Of a stretch of 64,000 nucleotides of DNA, positions 15,489 to 22,665 are shown piece by piece. The stretch is taken from IMG/VR virus record IMGVR_UViG_3300030102_007788, positions 33,139-97,138 of that record; one strand, 5' to 3'. Numbering within the stretch: the stretch's first letter is position 1; every line of letters begins with the position of its first letter. Below the pieces are notes generated by a model that was given only the letters and a program-made list of their open reading frames with translations, was not told the origin of the DNA and did not search any database. This DNA is from a virus. A program made the translations under genes and the position numbers.

Positions 15489-17917
15489 TATTGGCAAGCC
15501 TCACATGCTTCAGGGTTGGCGATAGAACAAGCTATTTGTTCTTCTTCAGTATATTCTTTTTTAGTTGACTTTTCAACTTTGGAAGCACCTCGGTTGCGTA
15601 AATAATACGTAGTTTTCAAGCCTGCTTCCCACGCTGCCATATAAATGTCATTGAGATATTTTAGACTTGTCCCTTTGTTATAAAGGTTAAACGAAATACC
15701 TTGGTCAATCCACTTTTGTCTAGTGGCGTTACATTCAATTAATTTGAACATATCTCGATCAAAAGCAGTTTTATACTTCTCTTTATACTTTTCTGGGATA
15801 TCTAGAAGGGTTACGTCTCCGTCCACTTCCTTAACAGCTTCCGCAAACTGAGGGTTCCAAATACCCTCTTTTTTCATGTCGTTGACGAATTGTTCGTTTG
15901 TGATGTAGAAGTTTCCGCTTTTGTTTTCGTAGACGAAGAGGACCGAGAAGTTCGGTTCGATGCTCTGCTCCACACCGTTGATATAACCAATAGTGGCAGT
16001 AGGAGCAATTGCCATAGTGTTGCTATTTCGGATTCCATATTTTGAAATACTCTCCCTTACTTCTGACCAATCCATTTTACCCCCCCGGGGGGTGCCTGAA
16101 GATTTTTTTCTAAAATCTAGTAATCGATTGTATGTGTCGATAGGTAATTCACCCTTATCCCATAGAGATCCAGAGTAAGTTTTATAACTGCCTCTTTCTT
16201 GAGCAAGCTTACTAGAAGAAAGAATAGCGTGATAAGAAAAGAACTCGGTAAGTTCATCGACATATTTTACGGCTTCATCTGAATCGTATTGTAAGTCAAC
16301 GAGTTGCAATACATCATGAGTGGCCATCATGCCAAGACCAATTGGTCTATGTTGCATGTTTGCGTTTTCAGCTTCTTTTGTTGGATAGAAGTTTAAATCT
16401 ATTACGTTATCAAGGAGGCGTATAGCTGTTTTAACTGTACTAGCTAATAAATCTTTGTTTAGCGCATATTTACCTGACTCGTCTTGAGATAGGTGATTTT
16501 TTAGATTAACGCTGCCTAGGTTGCAAACAGCGGTTTCTCCGATTTCTACTTTTTCTCCGTCTTTGTATTTAGATGGTTTTGTATGTAGTAATATTTCAGT
16601 GCATAGGTTGCTGGAGTGGACAGTCCCTTGATGCTGATTGCTATACCTTAAGTTAGATGGGTCTTTAAAAGTAATCCAAGGATGTGAGGTTTCAAATAAA
16701 ACCTTTAACATTTTCTTCCAAAGTTCTTTAGCTTTTACCTTGCGAAAGTTCTTAAGTTCTCCCGCCTCGGCTTTATTAACCATCTGCTCGTAAACTGCGG
16801 TAAAACAATCCCCAAATGCTTCATGCAGGTCTCTTGAATCCGAAGGACAAAACATGTACCAGTCTTCATCAGTTTTAACTTTCTGCATAAATAGGTCAGG
16901 AACCCAAGAGGCTGTGTTCATGTCGTGACACCGTAGTCTTTCGTCGCCGGTATTTCTGCGAAGGTTGAGGAAATCCTCAAAATCGAGATGCCAAGGCTCC
17001 AGATAAGCGCAACCAGCGCCGGGCCTTTTACCTCCTTGATTTACCGCGACGAGTGTGTCGTTGAGGATTTTGAGCCATGGCACAAGACCTCCAGAAATCC
17101 CGTTTGTGCCTTTGATATAAGCCCCAGAAGCACGAAAATTAGTAACATCAAAGCCAAGACCTCCGGCGTACTTACTCTTTCTGGCCTCTTGCCAGACTCC
17201 TTCGAATATTCCGTCGATACTGTCATCGAATGTATTTAGGTAACATGAGCTTAATTGAGAGTGAGTAGTTCCACTATTAAAAAGAGTAGGAGTGGATGGA
17301 GTGTACAGCAAATTGCTAAACAGGTTATAGAATTCAATTGCTCGTTCTTCTTTGTTATCTTCATTTAAGGCCAAGCCCATTGCTATCCGCATCCAGAAAG
17401 CTTGCGGGGACTCTATAATCTTATTATTATTGCGAATAAAGTATCTGTCGATTAAAATTTGTAATCCGAGGTATTTAAATTTCCTGTCTCTTTCTGGAAC
17501 AAGGGCTTCTGATAATTTTTTTAAGTCGTAATCAAGCAGCCTTTCGTTTAAAATGTCGTTTTTTACAAGTTTTTTAACACCTTGGACAAAAGCTTTCTTA
17601 TACTGAAGATCAAAAGTATCCGAATCTACACTTTCCCTGAAAACTTCTTTGTATAAAGCGTTAACAGCTAGAGCGGCAGCAGCGTTGCTGTAGTTAGGCT
17701 CTTTTTCTATCTTAGCTCGGGCCGACAAGATCAAAGCTTCATCAATCTCTTTGGTGGTAATTTTATCATAAAGTTGTAACTGTGCATCAAGAATAATCTC
17801 ACTGGCAGAAACGTTATTTCCGTCTATCCCAGCGCAGGCCCTATAAACACATTTGTTTATTTTCTCTACGTCAAACTGCTCTAGTTTACCGTTTCTCTTT
17901 TTTACTTTTATTTCCAT
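15488..17917 (-). CDS. nrdA: Ribonucleotide reductase class I large subunit
   Basis: An 809-residue catalytic subunit. An ATP-cone domain occupies about residues 1-95 (KKRNGKLEQFDVEKINKCVY). The core has SGTTHSQLSSCYL with one of the redox cysteines, SSNLCTEILLH with the radical cysteine flanked by Asn and Glu, ETAVCNLGSVNL with the second redox cysteine, and PTATIGYINGVEQSIEP. The tail EEEQIACSIANPEACEACQ holds the C-terminal cysteine pair that re-reduces the site. Upstream lie a CCCTG-type promoter and a hairpin in what would be the leader. Length and order of motifs are normal, so the enzyme looks intact and allosterically regulated. Confidence 0.95.
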   Translation of the reverse strand: MEIKVKKRNGKLEQFDVEKINKCVYRACAGIDGNNVSASEIILDAQLQLYDKITTKEIDEALILSARAKIEKEPNYSNAAAALAVNALYKEVFRESVDSDTFDLQYKKAFVQGVKKLVKNDILNERLLDYDLKKLSEALVPERDRKFKYLGLQILIDRYFIRNNNKIIESPQAFWMRIAMGLALNEDNKEERAIEFYNLFSNLLYTPSTPTLFNSGTTHSQLSSCYLNTFDDSIDGIFEGVWQEARKSKYAGGLGFDVTNFRASGAYIKGTNGISGGLVPWLKILNDTLVAVNQGGKRPGAGCAYLEPWHLDFEDFLNLRRNTGDERLRCHDMNTASWVPDLFMQKVKTDEDWYMFCPSDSRDLHEAFGDCFTAVYEQMVNKAEAGELKNFRKVKAKELWKKMLKVLFETSHPWITFKDPSNLRYSNQHQGTVHSSNLCTEILLHTKPSKYKDGEKVEIGETAVCNLGSVNLKNHLSQDESGKYALNKDLLASTVKTAIRLLDNVIDLNFYPTKEAENANMQHRPIGLGMMATHDVLQLVDLQYDSDEAVKYVDELTEFFSYHAILSSSKLAQERGSYKTYSGSLWDKGELPIDTYNRLLDFRKKSSGTPRGGKMDWSEVRESISKYGIRNSNTMAIAPTATIGYINGVEQSIEPNFSVLFVYENKSGNFYITNEQFVNDMKKEGIWNPQFAEAVKEVDGDVTLLDIPEKYKEKYKTAFDRDMFKLIECNATRQKWIDQGISFNLYNKGTSLKYLNDIYMAAWEAGLKTTYYLRNRGASKVEKSTKKEYTEEEQIACSIANPEACEACQ

Positions 17918-17936
17918 GTCGTTAGTAGAAAAAAAT

Positions 17937-17955
17937 ACACCTACAATCGAGGTGT
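17937..17955. terminator. Hairpin with U-tracts on both sides, in the nrdA leader
   Basis: ACACCT at 17937-17942 pairs with AGGTGT at 17950-17955. T-runs follow on both strands, TTTTTT on plus and ATTTTTTT on minus, so it can act as a two-way terminator. It also falls just where the nrdA transcript from the upstream CCCTG promoter would start, so it could be an attenuator or a 5' protective hairpin. Confidence 0.6.
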
Positions 17956-17961
17956 TTTTTT

Positions 17962-17990
17962 ATGTTATGCCTTACAGGGAGAGTGGTCAA
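17962..17990 (-). promoter_or_regulatory. CCCTG-type promoter for nrdA
   Basis: On the minus strand TTGACC (17990-17985), CCCTG (17979-17975), then TAACAT (17967-17962) with a 17-base spacer. The CCCTG box begins 11 bases from the start of the -35, as in four other promoters in the window. The start codon is 45 bases beyond the -10, so unlike the others this transcript has a leader. Confidence 0.65.
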
Positions 17991-17991
17991 G

Positions 17992-18159
17992 TCATTTTTC
18001 GACGATTTCCAGTTTTTCTTTGACCTTTTTCTGCATGGCAGTTAAATATTTTTTTGCTTGCTGTAATCCTTCATCAGTGTGTGGGAATGCCCCATACGAC
18101 CATTTTCTTTCTATAGATTCGATTAAATAATATTTTTTATTTTTTTTGTTTCTTGGCAT
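17992..18159 (-). CDS. Hypothetical small basic protein
   Basis: A 55-residue protein starting MPRNKKNKKYYLIESIERKW. It overlaps the upstream coiled-coil gene by 23 bases and ends two bases before the nrdA promoter. Lys-rich ends and a helix in the C-terminal half are seen. Aromatic YGAFPHTDEGLQQAKKYL recalls small host or phage proteins with no known task. Confidence 0.5.
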   Translation of the reverse strand: MPRNKKNKKYYLIESIERKWSYGAFPHTDEGLQQAKKYLTAMQKKVKEKLEIVEK

Positions 18160-18466
18160 ACTTTTTAACGAAGTTTACAATTCTTAATTCCAGTTCCATT
18201 AAATTTTTTTCAAGAATATCTAGCTGGTTATTCTCGAATTCAATCCTATTCATCAAGGAGCGCATCTCTTTTGAGTATTGCGCGTACTTTGATTCAGCCT
18301 CTTCTGTTGGGAGGTAAGAGGCCTCTGCCTCTAACTCGTCCATTTTGGCAAAAAGTTTGTTAGCCTCATCTTCCCAAAAACCGATACTATCACAGCAAAG
18401 ATTAGCAGATTCTAAAAGATCTTTCTTTTTGTCTGAAAGAAGCTGTACTTGTTGTTCAAATTTCAT
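18137..18466 (-). CDS. Hypothetical coiled-coil protein
   Basis: A 109-residue, almost wholly helical, charged protein (for example LMNRIEFENNQLDILEKNLM). Two cysteines (CC) near residue 24. No recognised family. It overlaps the upstream gene by 11 bases and the downstream one by 23, so it sits in a tight operon. Confidence 0.55.
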   Translation of the reverse strand: MKFEQQVQLLSDKKKDLLESANLCCDSIGFWEDEANKLFAKMDELEAEASYLPTEEAESKYAQYSKEMRSLMNRIEFENNQLDILEKNLMELELRIVNFVKKYAKKQKK

Positions 18467-18644
18467 TAAGTAGAGTCTTTCTGATTAATTTAAGTTTTGA
18501 GGTCATAAAACCTTCGCCGGTGTTTTGGGTGGGGTCTTCTTCTTTTTTTGTAAAATCTTCAGACTGAGAGAACTCTATGAGTTGTTCTATTAGCTGTATC
18601 ACTTGGTCGTGGGCAGCTTGAGTTATGATAACATCGTTAGTCAT
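18456..18644 (-). CDS. Hypothetical protein
   Basis: A 62-residue acidic, helical protein starting MTNDVIITQAAHDQ. The first gene of a three-gene run upstream of the nrdA promoter. No recognised family. Confidence 0.45.
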   Translation of the reverse strand: MTNDVIITQAAHDQVIQLIEQLIEFSQSEDFTKKEEDPTQNTGEGFMTSKLKLIRKTLLNEI

Positions 18645-18693
18645 TTAAAAAAATTTTATTTTATAGAAGACGGAAAGTCAAATACTATTACAC

Positions 18694-18718
18694 AAAAAAA
18701 CCGGGCCGAAGCCCGGTT
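18694..18718 (-). terminator. Rho-independent terminator after hsp20
   Basis: The minus strand reads CCGGGC, loop TTCG, GCCCGG, then seven T. It is a strong GC stem with a stable tetraloop, placed just after the hsp20 stop. Confidence 0.85.
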
Positions 18719-18724
18719 GTCCCG

Positions 18725-19093
18725 CTATGTTATTTGGATTTCCTTGGGTTTGTGCTTTTCTTTTCTTTTAAGGGTTATAGTGAGGATACCTTTGTCCAGT
18801 TTTGCCTCTACTGAAGACGTGTCTGCTTTCTCTGGTACTCTGTAGGTTTCTCCAAACTTAACTTCCTTCCCCCGCCTTTTGGTTTTTCCTTGCAAGTTGA
18901 GGTGTCCGGTATTGTCAATTTTGATGCTGACATCTTTCTTATCAAAACCGGGCATTTCTACCTCGAACACATAATCTCCGTCCTCTTCAAAAAAATAATT
19001 GTTTTCTTCGTGGAAGGCTCTTTCGATGTCGGTGAATAACGGCGTTGCGAAATCGAGCAAGCCCCTGCTAAAAGATGTACTTGGCGTATACAT
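18725..19093 (-). CDS. Hsp20/alpha-crystallin family small heat-shock protein
   Basis: A 122-residue chaperone that binds unfolding proteins. The alpha-crystallin domain runs from about residue 36 (DGDYVFEVEMPGFDKKDVSI) to KGILTITLKRK, followed by an I-x-I motif (IQI) at the C-terminus that joins dimers into oligomers. The N-terminal arm is short. Its ATG lies seven bases after a TATAAT, so the mRNA may be leaderless. Palindromes upstream suggest a repressor site. Small heat-shock proteins are common in large aquatic phages. Confidence 0.92.
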   Translation of the reverse strand: MYTPSTSFSRGLLDFATPLFTDIERAFHEENNYFFEEDGDYVFEVEMPGFDKKDVSIKIDNTGHLNLQGKTKRRGKEVKFGETYRVPEKADTSSVEAKLDKGILTITLKRKEKHKPKEIQIT

Positions 19094-19198
19094 ACGATTT
19101 ATTATAGCAGCGGGTGTGCCAACTTGGCATGGCGCTGTTTTTCCTAGGAAAAATGAAGGTTTTAATTTTTAGGTGTGGAACAACTGAGACATTTTGAA
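19094..19198 (-). promoter_or_regulatory. hsp20 promoter with two palindromes
   Basis: On the minus strand TATAAT lies seven bases before the hsp20 ATG (19093). TGCCAACTTGGCA at 19117-19129 is a perfect palindrome around one base and covers the -35 area. Further upstream TTTTTCCTAGGAAAAA at 19138-19153 is a perfect 16-base palindrome. Both look like operator sites. No good -35 hexamer is seen. Confidence 0.5.
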
Positions 19199-19420
19199 TC
19201 AAGGTGTCTCATAAGATAGGGACCTTATGTCATACATGGAAACAACTTCGGTTTCAAGAGGGTTTTCGAATTTAGAAATTTCAAAGTATTCTTCGTCAAT
19301 GACTCTCTCTACTTTTCCTTTCCATTTTGATCCGTCTTTGGCGCGGACAACAAGAACTTGATCCCCCACCATTTTTGAGTTGTAAGACATTAAGTCTTTT
19401 TTTGAATTGTTAGTGTCCAT
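19199..19420 (-). CDS. Hypothetical protein downstream of dut
   Basis: The start at 19420 (MDTNNSKKD) follows the dut stop by one base; a longer reading frame back to 19441 would overlap dut. The 73-residue product has an SH3-like run (VGDQVLVVRAKDGSKWKGKV) that resembles small beta-barrel domains, but no family is assigned. Confidence 0.5.
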   Translation of the reverse strand: MDTNNSKKDLMSYNSKMVGDQVLVVRAKDGSKWKGKVERVIDEEYFEISKFENPLETEVVSMYDIRSLSYETP

Positions 19421-19421
19421 T

Positions 19422-19895
19422 TTATCTACCGGAACTGCCAAATCCGCCTTCGCCTCTTTGGCTATTTTCTAATGTTTTCATTTCAATCCATTCTGGCGTG
19501 TGGCAACTTTCAATTATGAGTTGAGCCACTCTATCGCCGGGTTTTACGTCAAACTTGTTAGCTGAACCGAACATAGACTCGTAAACACTCGGCTTTAAAT
19601 TATAGCCTTCAAAGTTTAGGTTTATCAATAAAATTTTTATTTCACCCCGATAACCTGAATCCACGACCCCAGCCATGACATCTATTCCTCTTTTTACAGC
19701 CAGTCCACTTCTAGGGGCAATCCGTCCATAAAAACCTTCAGGAATTTCTACGCTAATTCCTGTCGAAATTAATGTTCTTTGGCCCGGCTCCAAAGTGGCG
19801 TACTCTGTTGAAAAAAGGTCAAACCCGGCATCAGAAGTGTTAGCTCGGTAGGGAGCTAAGGCTTCTTTGTTTATTTTTTTATAATTTATTTTCAT
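19422..19895 (-). CDS. dut: dUTP diphosphatase
   Basis: A 157-residue trimeric-type dUTPase, which keeps uracil out of DNA and supplies dUMP to ThyX. All five motifs are visible: SDAGFDLFS, APRSGLA, GVVDSGYRGEI, PGDRVAQLII, and the Gly-rich tail RGEGGFGSSGR. There is an insertion of about 15 residues before motif 4 (NFEGYNLKPSVYESMFGS). The gene overlaps the dCMP deaminase gene by four bases (ATGA). Confidence 0.94.
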   Translation of the reverse strand: MKINYKKINKEALAPYRANTSDAGFDLFSTEYATLEPGQRTLISTGISVEIPEGFYGRIAPRSGLAVKRGIDVMAGVVDSGYRGEIKILLINLNFEGYNLKPSVYESMFGSANKFDVKPGDRVAQLIIESCHTPEWIEMKTLENSQRGEGGFGSSGR

Positions 19896-20296
19896 AGTTT
19901 AACGCAGTCAATTCCGTAAAAATCAAAAATGTTTAACGCCGCGACATCTCTATCATAAACTTCTTCATAGACGACTTTTTTAACACCGTATGCTGCTATC
20001 ATAGTAGCACATGAGGAGCATGGAAGTAGCGTGCATGCAAGGAGATTTACTTCCCCTCTTTTGACTAAACTCAAGCAGTTAACCTCAGCATGAATCATAT
20101 AGGGTCTGCGGTGGTTTCGGTTCCGAAAAAATTGATACGAGACATCTTTTCCCGGAGCTAAACCGTTGTAGCCAACTGCAACTATCATATTTTTGCTGTT
20201 AAGAGCACAGGCTCCGACTTTTTTGTAGATGTCCTCACTCCTTTGCGCAGCGGTCCTAGCAATATCTAACGCGTATTTTTCCCAAGAAACTCTCAT
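19892..20296 (-). CDS. dCMP deaminase
   Basis: A 134-residue zinc enzyme converting dCMP to dUMP, the substrate of ThyX (53297). The zinc site is His69 with catalytic Glu71 (HAEVNCL) and Cys93/Cys96 (PCSSC). KKVGACALNSKNMIVAVGYN upstream also fits the family. It starts the minus-strand operon with dut and has an AAGGAAG ribosome site. Confidence 0.92.
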   Translation of the reverse strand: MRVSWEKYALDIARTAAQRSEDIYKKVGACALNSKNMIVAVGYNGLAPGKDVSYQFFRNRNHRRPYMIHAEVNCLSLVKRGEVNLLACTLLPCSSCATMIAAYGVKKVVYEEVYDRDVAALNIFDFYGIDCVKL

Positions 20297-20313
20297 AATC
20301 TTCCTTAAAAATC

Positions 20314-20344
20314 ACAACCTAAATCAAACAGGTTGCCAAATCAA
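20314..20344 (-). promoter_or_regulatory. Degenerate CCCTG-type promoter and hairpin before the dCMP deaminase gene
   Basis: On the minus strand TTGATT (20344-20339), ACCTG beginning 11 bases from the -35 start, then TAGGTT after a 17-base spacer. CAACCT at 20315-20320 pairs with AGGTTG at 20330-20335, so the box lies in a hairpin. Weaker than the other members. Confidence 0.4.
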
Positions 20345-20357
20345 GAAAAAAAAGTTG

Positions 20358-20386
20358 TTGACTTCCCTGCCTGAGTCAATTACAGC
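20358..20386 (+). promoter_or_regulatory. CCCTG-type promoter for the structured RNA
   Basis: TTGACT at 20358-20363 and CCCTG at 20365-20369, seven bases from the -35 start as in the promoter at 22327. The -10 is weak: TTACAG or TACAGC depending on a 16 or 17 base spacer. Transcription would begin near 20392, right before the first hairpin of the RNA. Confidence 0.55.
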
Positions 20387-20389
20387 TTG

Positions 20390-20690
20390 CTCACGTAGCA
20401 CTTCCGTCTTGCTACGGTAAAAGGTAGGCGGATCCGCAATCTATGTGTCCGGCTCTGCTGTGGAGACTTGCAACCGGAGGAACTAACTGGCGTGAAAAGG
20501 GCGCTTCGTTAGGCGAGTAGTATAGGCGATGTCATATGGGTGGAAACTACCACGCACCCAAAAAAGGCTAGCCGGGGAGAATTCTCAGGGAAAAGTAAAA
20601 AGATTGCCGATGTTCTGGAATAGCCGCCAAAACGGGGAAAGTCTCCGTTTCACTTCGACTTTCTAGGGAAAAGTTTTATATATATTTATT
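20390..20690 (+). ncRNA. Large structured RNA, not recognised
   Basis: A gene-free stretch of over 400 bases with stops in all frames. Visible helices: GTAGCA/TGCTAC (20395-20415); GGCGG/CCGCC (20427-20431 with 20624-20628); GCAATCT/AGATTGC (20436-20442 with 20601-20607), which closes a multi-branch loop; TCCGG/CCGGA (20447-20478); CTAAC/GTTAG (20483-20512) with an inner GCGT/GCGC; GGGTG/CACCC (20538-20559); GAGAATTCTC (20577-20586); and a nine-pair hairpin (20630-20650). Loops are rich in unpaired A. A T-rich tail follows. It is not a tRNA or tmRNA, and I could not match it to RNase P or a group I intron core. The strand is inferred from the promoter and tail. Confidence 0.65.
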
Positions 20691-20693
20691 TAT

Positions 20694-20707
20694 TTAACTA
20701 TAGTTAA
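20694..20707. promoter_or_regulatory. Palindrome TTAACTATAGTTAA, operator-like
   Basis: A perfect 14-base palindrome 13 bases before the ATG at 20720. TATAGT inside it could be a -10, so a protein bound here would block transcription of the kinase/sigma operon. The GTTAA half-site also recurs at 59389-59430. Confidence 0.45.
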
Positions 20708-20719
20708 CTTTAATTAAAC

Positions 20720-21316
20720 ATGGATTTTAATTACAAAAATATAGGTATATCCGGGGTCGCAGGATCCGGCAAAAATACTCTAGCTGAAATACTGGGGCTG
20801 TTTTTTTCTAGATTACAGTTGCCGATTAAAGAGCTTTCAATTGCAAGGAACTTAAAGCAGGAGATAAGCCCCGTCTGTAAGAGTCTTTATTCTATTGATT
20901 CTCTTAATTGCTCCAGAGAGGAGAAAAATTTAATCAGACCTATGCTGGTTGCTCACGGAGAAATAAAAAGAAAAATGACAGAGGGTACTCATTGGACCTC
21001 ATTACTGGAGAAAGATTTAGAAAAAGATAAAATAAATATTATTACCGACATAAGATACGCTGAATATCCCGAGGATGAATATTTTTGGCTTACAAAAAAA
21101 GCAAACGGCGTATTGATTCACGTTTCAAGGTACGACGAAATCGATGGAGAAAGACATTTCATAAAACCTGCAAATCCGTCTGAGGAGAAAAACGACCATC
21201 GAGTAAAAAAATTATCAGATTTTTCCTTAAATTGGAAAACTGAAAAGAATTATGGAGATATGATCTTTAACTGCCGAAAATTACTCAAGTGGCTTAAAAA
21301 AATATATGTCGAATGA
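20720..21316 (+). CDS. P-loop kinase, probably deoxynucleoside monophosphate kinase-like
   Basis: A 198-residue protein with a Walker A loop at residues 11-19 (GVAGSGKNTLAE) and IITDIRYAEYPEDEYFWL near residue 93, which resembles the dNMP kinase (T4 gp1-like) layout with an Asp-Arg pair. That enzyme phosphorylates dNMPs, including modified ones. The assignment is by P-loop, length and genome context with dCMP deaminase, dut, RNR and ThyX. It leads a plus-strand operon with the sigma factor. Confidence 0.65.
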   Translation: MDFNYKNIGISGVAGSGKNTLAEILGLFFSRLQLPIKELSIARNLKQEISPVCKSLYSIDSLNCSREEKNLIRPMLVAHGEIKRKMTEGTHWTSLLEKDLEKDKINIITDIRYAEYPEDEYFWLTKKANGVLIHVSRYDEIDGERHFIKPANPSEEKNDHRVKKLSDFSLNWKTEKNYGDMIFNCRKLLKWLKKIYVE

Positions 21317-21746
21317 TACCGTAGAGGATAGTTTATGCCAACCTATCGTAGCTTATTGCGGTAGAAATGCTAGTATAAATTTTTCCCCTGAAAATGCCAA
21401 TAAAGCTTTAGGTTTTTCTTTCGACAATCACTACGCTTTATTCAATTATGAGATTCGAATAGTAAGATTCAACGGTAAAGATGTAAAAGCAACAGAAAAT
21501 AATGAGAATTATTATCTAGTAGAAATTTTCATATGCTCAGATGACTTGAATGATGATTCTTTTTGCGATTCTTATATTTTCAGAGAAGAAAATTTAGAAG
21601 ATTTAATTGAGTATGTTATAATATTGCCACGTCTCTTTAAAAGACACCATCGTTATGTTCTTGCCATGGAGAGAGATGACGTGTGTTTTTTTAAAGATTT
21701 CGGGTATAAGGTTGACTTATGGAAACAGGCTGCTGGGATAATATAA
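21306..21746 (+). CDS. Hypothetical protein
   Basis: A 146-residue acidic protein that overlaps the kinase gene by 11 bases and the sigma gene by 28. Segments such as YLVEIFICSDDLNDDSFC look like mixed alpha/beta. No family recognised. Because it is locked between the kinase and the sigma factor it may be co-regulated with them. Confidence 0.5.
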   Translation: MSNDTVEDSLCQPIVAYCGRNASINFSPENANKALGFSFDNHYALFNYEIRIVRFNGKDVKATENNENYYLVEIFICSDDLNDDSFCDSYIFREENLEDLIEYVIILPRLFKRHHRYVLAMERDDVCFFKDFGYKVDLWKQAAGII

Positions 21747-22318
21747 CGGATAATTGTCTAGTAAATAATGTAAAAAATAGCAATTGTGAGGAAAGCTTAC
21801 TAGAACTGTCAAACAGGCATACTGGACTTTGCTTCAAAATAATGAAAAAATACGCAAAGACTTTTTGCGCCAATGATATCTGCATCCAAGAAAAACACGC
21901 TGAAAAAAATTTAATTATTTGGAATTCAGCAAAGACTTTTAACACTGAAAAAAATGTAAAATTTTCTACTTGGCTAGCCAATCAAGTTAAATACAGCTGC
22001 CTTAATGAAATTAACAAAAAGTCTAAAGACAGACTAGTAACGCTTGAAGATGAGATGCTGGACGTGTTAAAAGATCCACCAGAAGAAGAGGATTCTGGTA
22101 TCTTTGAGTATACTAATAATATTTTAAAGCAACTTCGAGATAACAGGATTCAAAACATCTTCTCAATGAGGTATTCGAAAGAGGTTAAAAAGCCTTCATG
22201 GTCTCTAATTGCAAAAAGACTTGATATCAGCACTCAAACAGCTATAAACCTACATAATAGAGGCTTGGAAATTTTAAGAAAAAAAATCAAAAGTAATAAA
22301 TTTTTAGACAATGTTTAA
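21719..22318 (+). CDS. Phage RNA polymerase sigma factor, sigma-70 family
   Basis: A 199-residue protein. Region 2 is recognisable in LCFKIMKKYAKT followed by AKTFNTEKNVKFSTWLANQV (roughly residues 76-95), the part that contacts core polymerase and the -10. A region 4-like helix-turn-helix follows near the C-terminus: SWSLIAKRLDISTQTAINLH then RGLEILRKKI. It is shorter than a housekeeping sigma and resembles T4 gp55-like late sigma factors. It may read the AGTGTAATAT boxes. It lies just before the CCCTG promoter at 22327. Confidence 0.75.
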   Translation: METGCWDNITDNCLVNNVKNSNCEESLLELSNRHTGLCFKIMKKYAKTFCANDICIQEKHAEKNLIIWNSAKTFNTEKNVKFSTWLANQVKYSCLNEINKKSKDRLVTLEDEMLDVLKDPPEEEDSGIFEYTNNILKQLRDNRIQNIFSMRYSKEVKKPSWSLIAKRLDISTQTAINLHNRGLEILRKKIKSNKFLDNV

Positions 22319-22326
22319 AAAAAGTG

Positions 22327-22353
22327 TTGACACCCCTGCCAGAGGGGTATAAT
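22327..22353 (+). promoter_or_regulatory. CCCTG-type promoter with consensus -10
   Basis: TTGACA (22327-22332), CCCTG (22334-22338) and TATAAT (22348-22353), spacer only 15 bases. CCCCT and AGGGG in the spacer form an inverted repeat. The ATG at 22366 lies 12 bases beyond the -10, so the mRNA would have almost no leader. Confidence 0.75.
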
Positions 22354-22365
22354 ATACAGACTCTT

Positions 22366-22665
22366 ATGTCTACCGAACAAAAGAACAACGACTGGAAAGA
22401 GCGTGAATTAGGCGCTCTTTGGGCAAAGAAAAGCAACAACGGTTCTCAGTACATGACTGGCCATATTGAAGTTAAAGGGGCATCTGGAAAGGTGCAGCTC
22501 GTAGTCTTCAAAAATAAAGGCAAGTACAATGACGACGGAACTGTTAAAAGCGAGAACGCTCCCGATCTTCGCATCTATCTTAGTGAACCACGCGAGGAGC
22601 GCTCTAATAAAGCCGAGACCACGGCTGCGACTACAAACCAATCCAATAACGACCCATTGTTTTAA
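22366..22665 (+). CDS. DUF736-like protein with SSB-like acidic tip
   Basis: A 99-residue protein from the ATG at 22366; an earlier in-frame start would lie within the promoter. The core ELGALWAKKSNNGSQYMTGH, then VQLVVFKNKGKY and ENAPDLRIYL, matches the DUF736 layout. The tail NNDPLF ends in an acidic-hydrophobic tip like those of single-stranded DNA-binding proteins. A role in DNA replication is inferred. The next gene starts in its stop codon (TAATG). Confidence 0.6.
   Translation: MSTEQKNNDWKERELGALWAKKSNNGSQYMTGHIEVKGASGKVQLVVFKNKGKYNDDGTVKSENAPDLRIYLSEPREERSNKAETTAATTNQSNNDPLF

Noticed and set aside
20390-20690. RNase P RNA, tmRNA or group I intron
   Set aside because: The conserved core strings of those RNAs could not be found by eye; there is no tRNA-like end and no interrupted gene.
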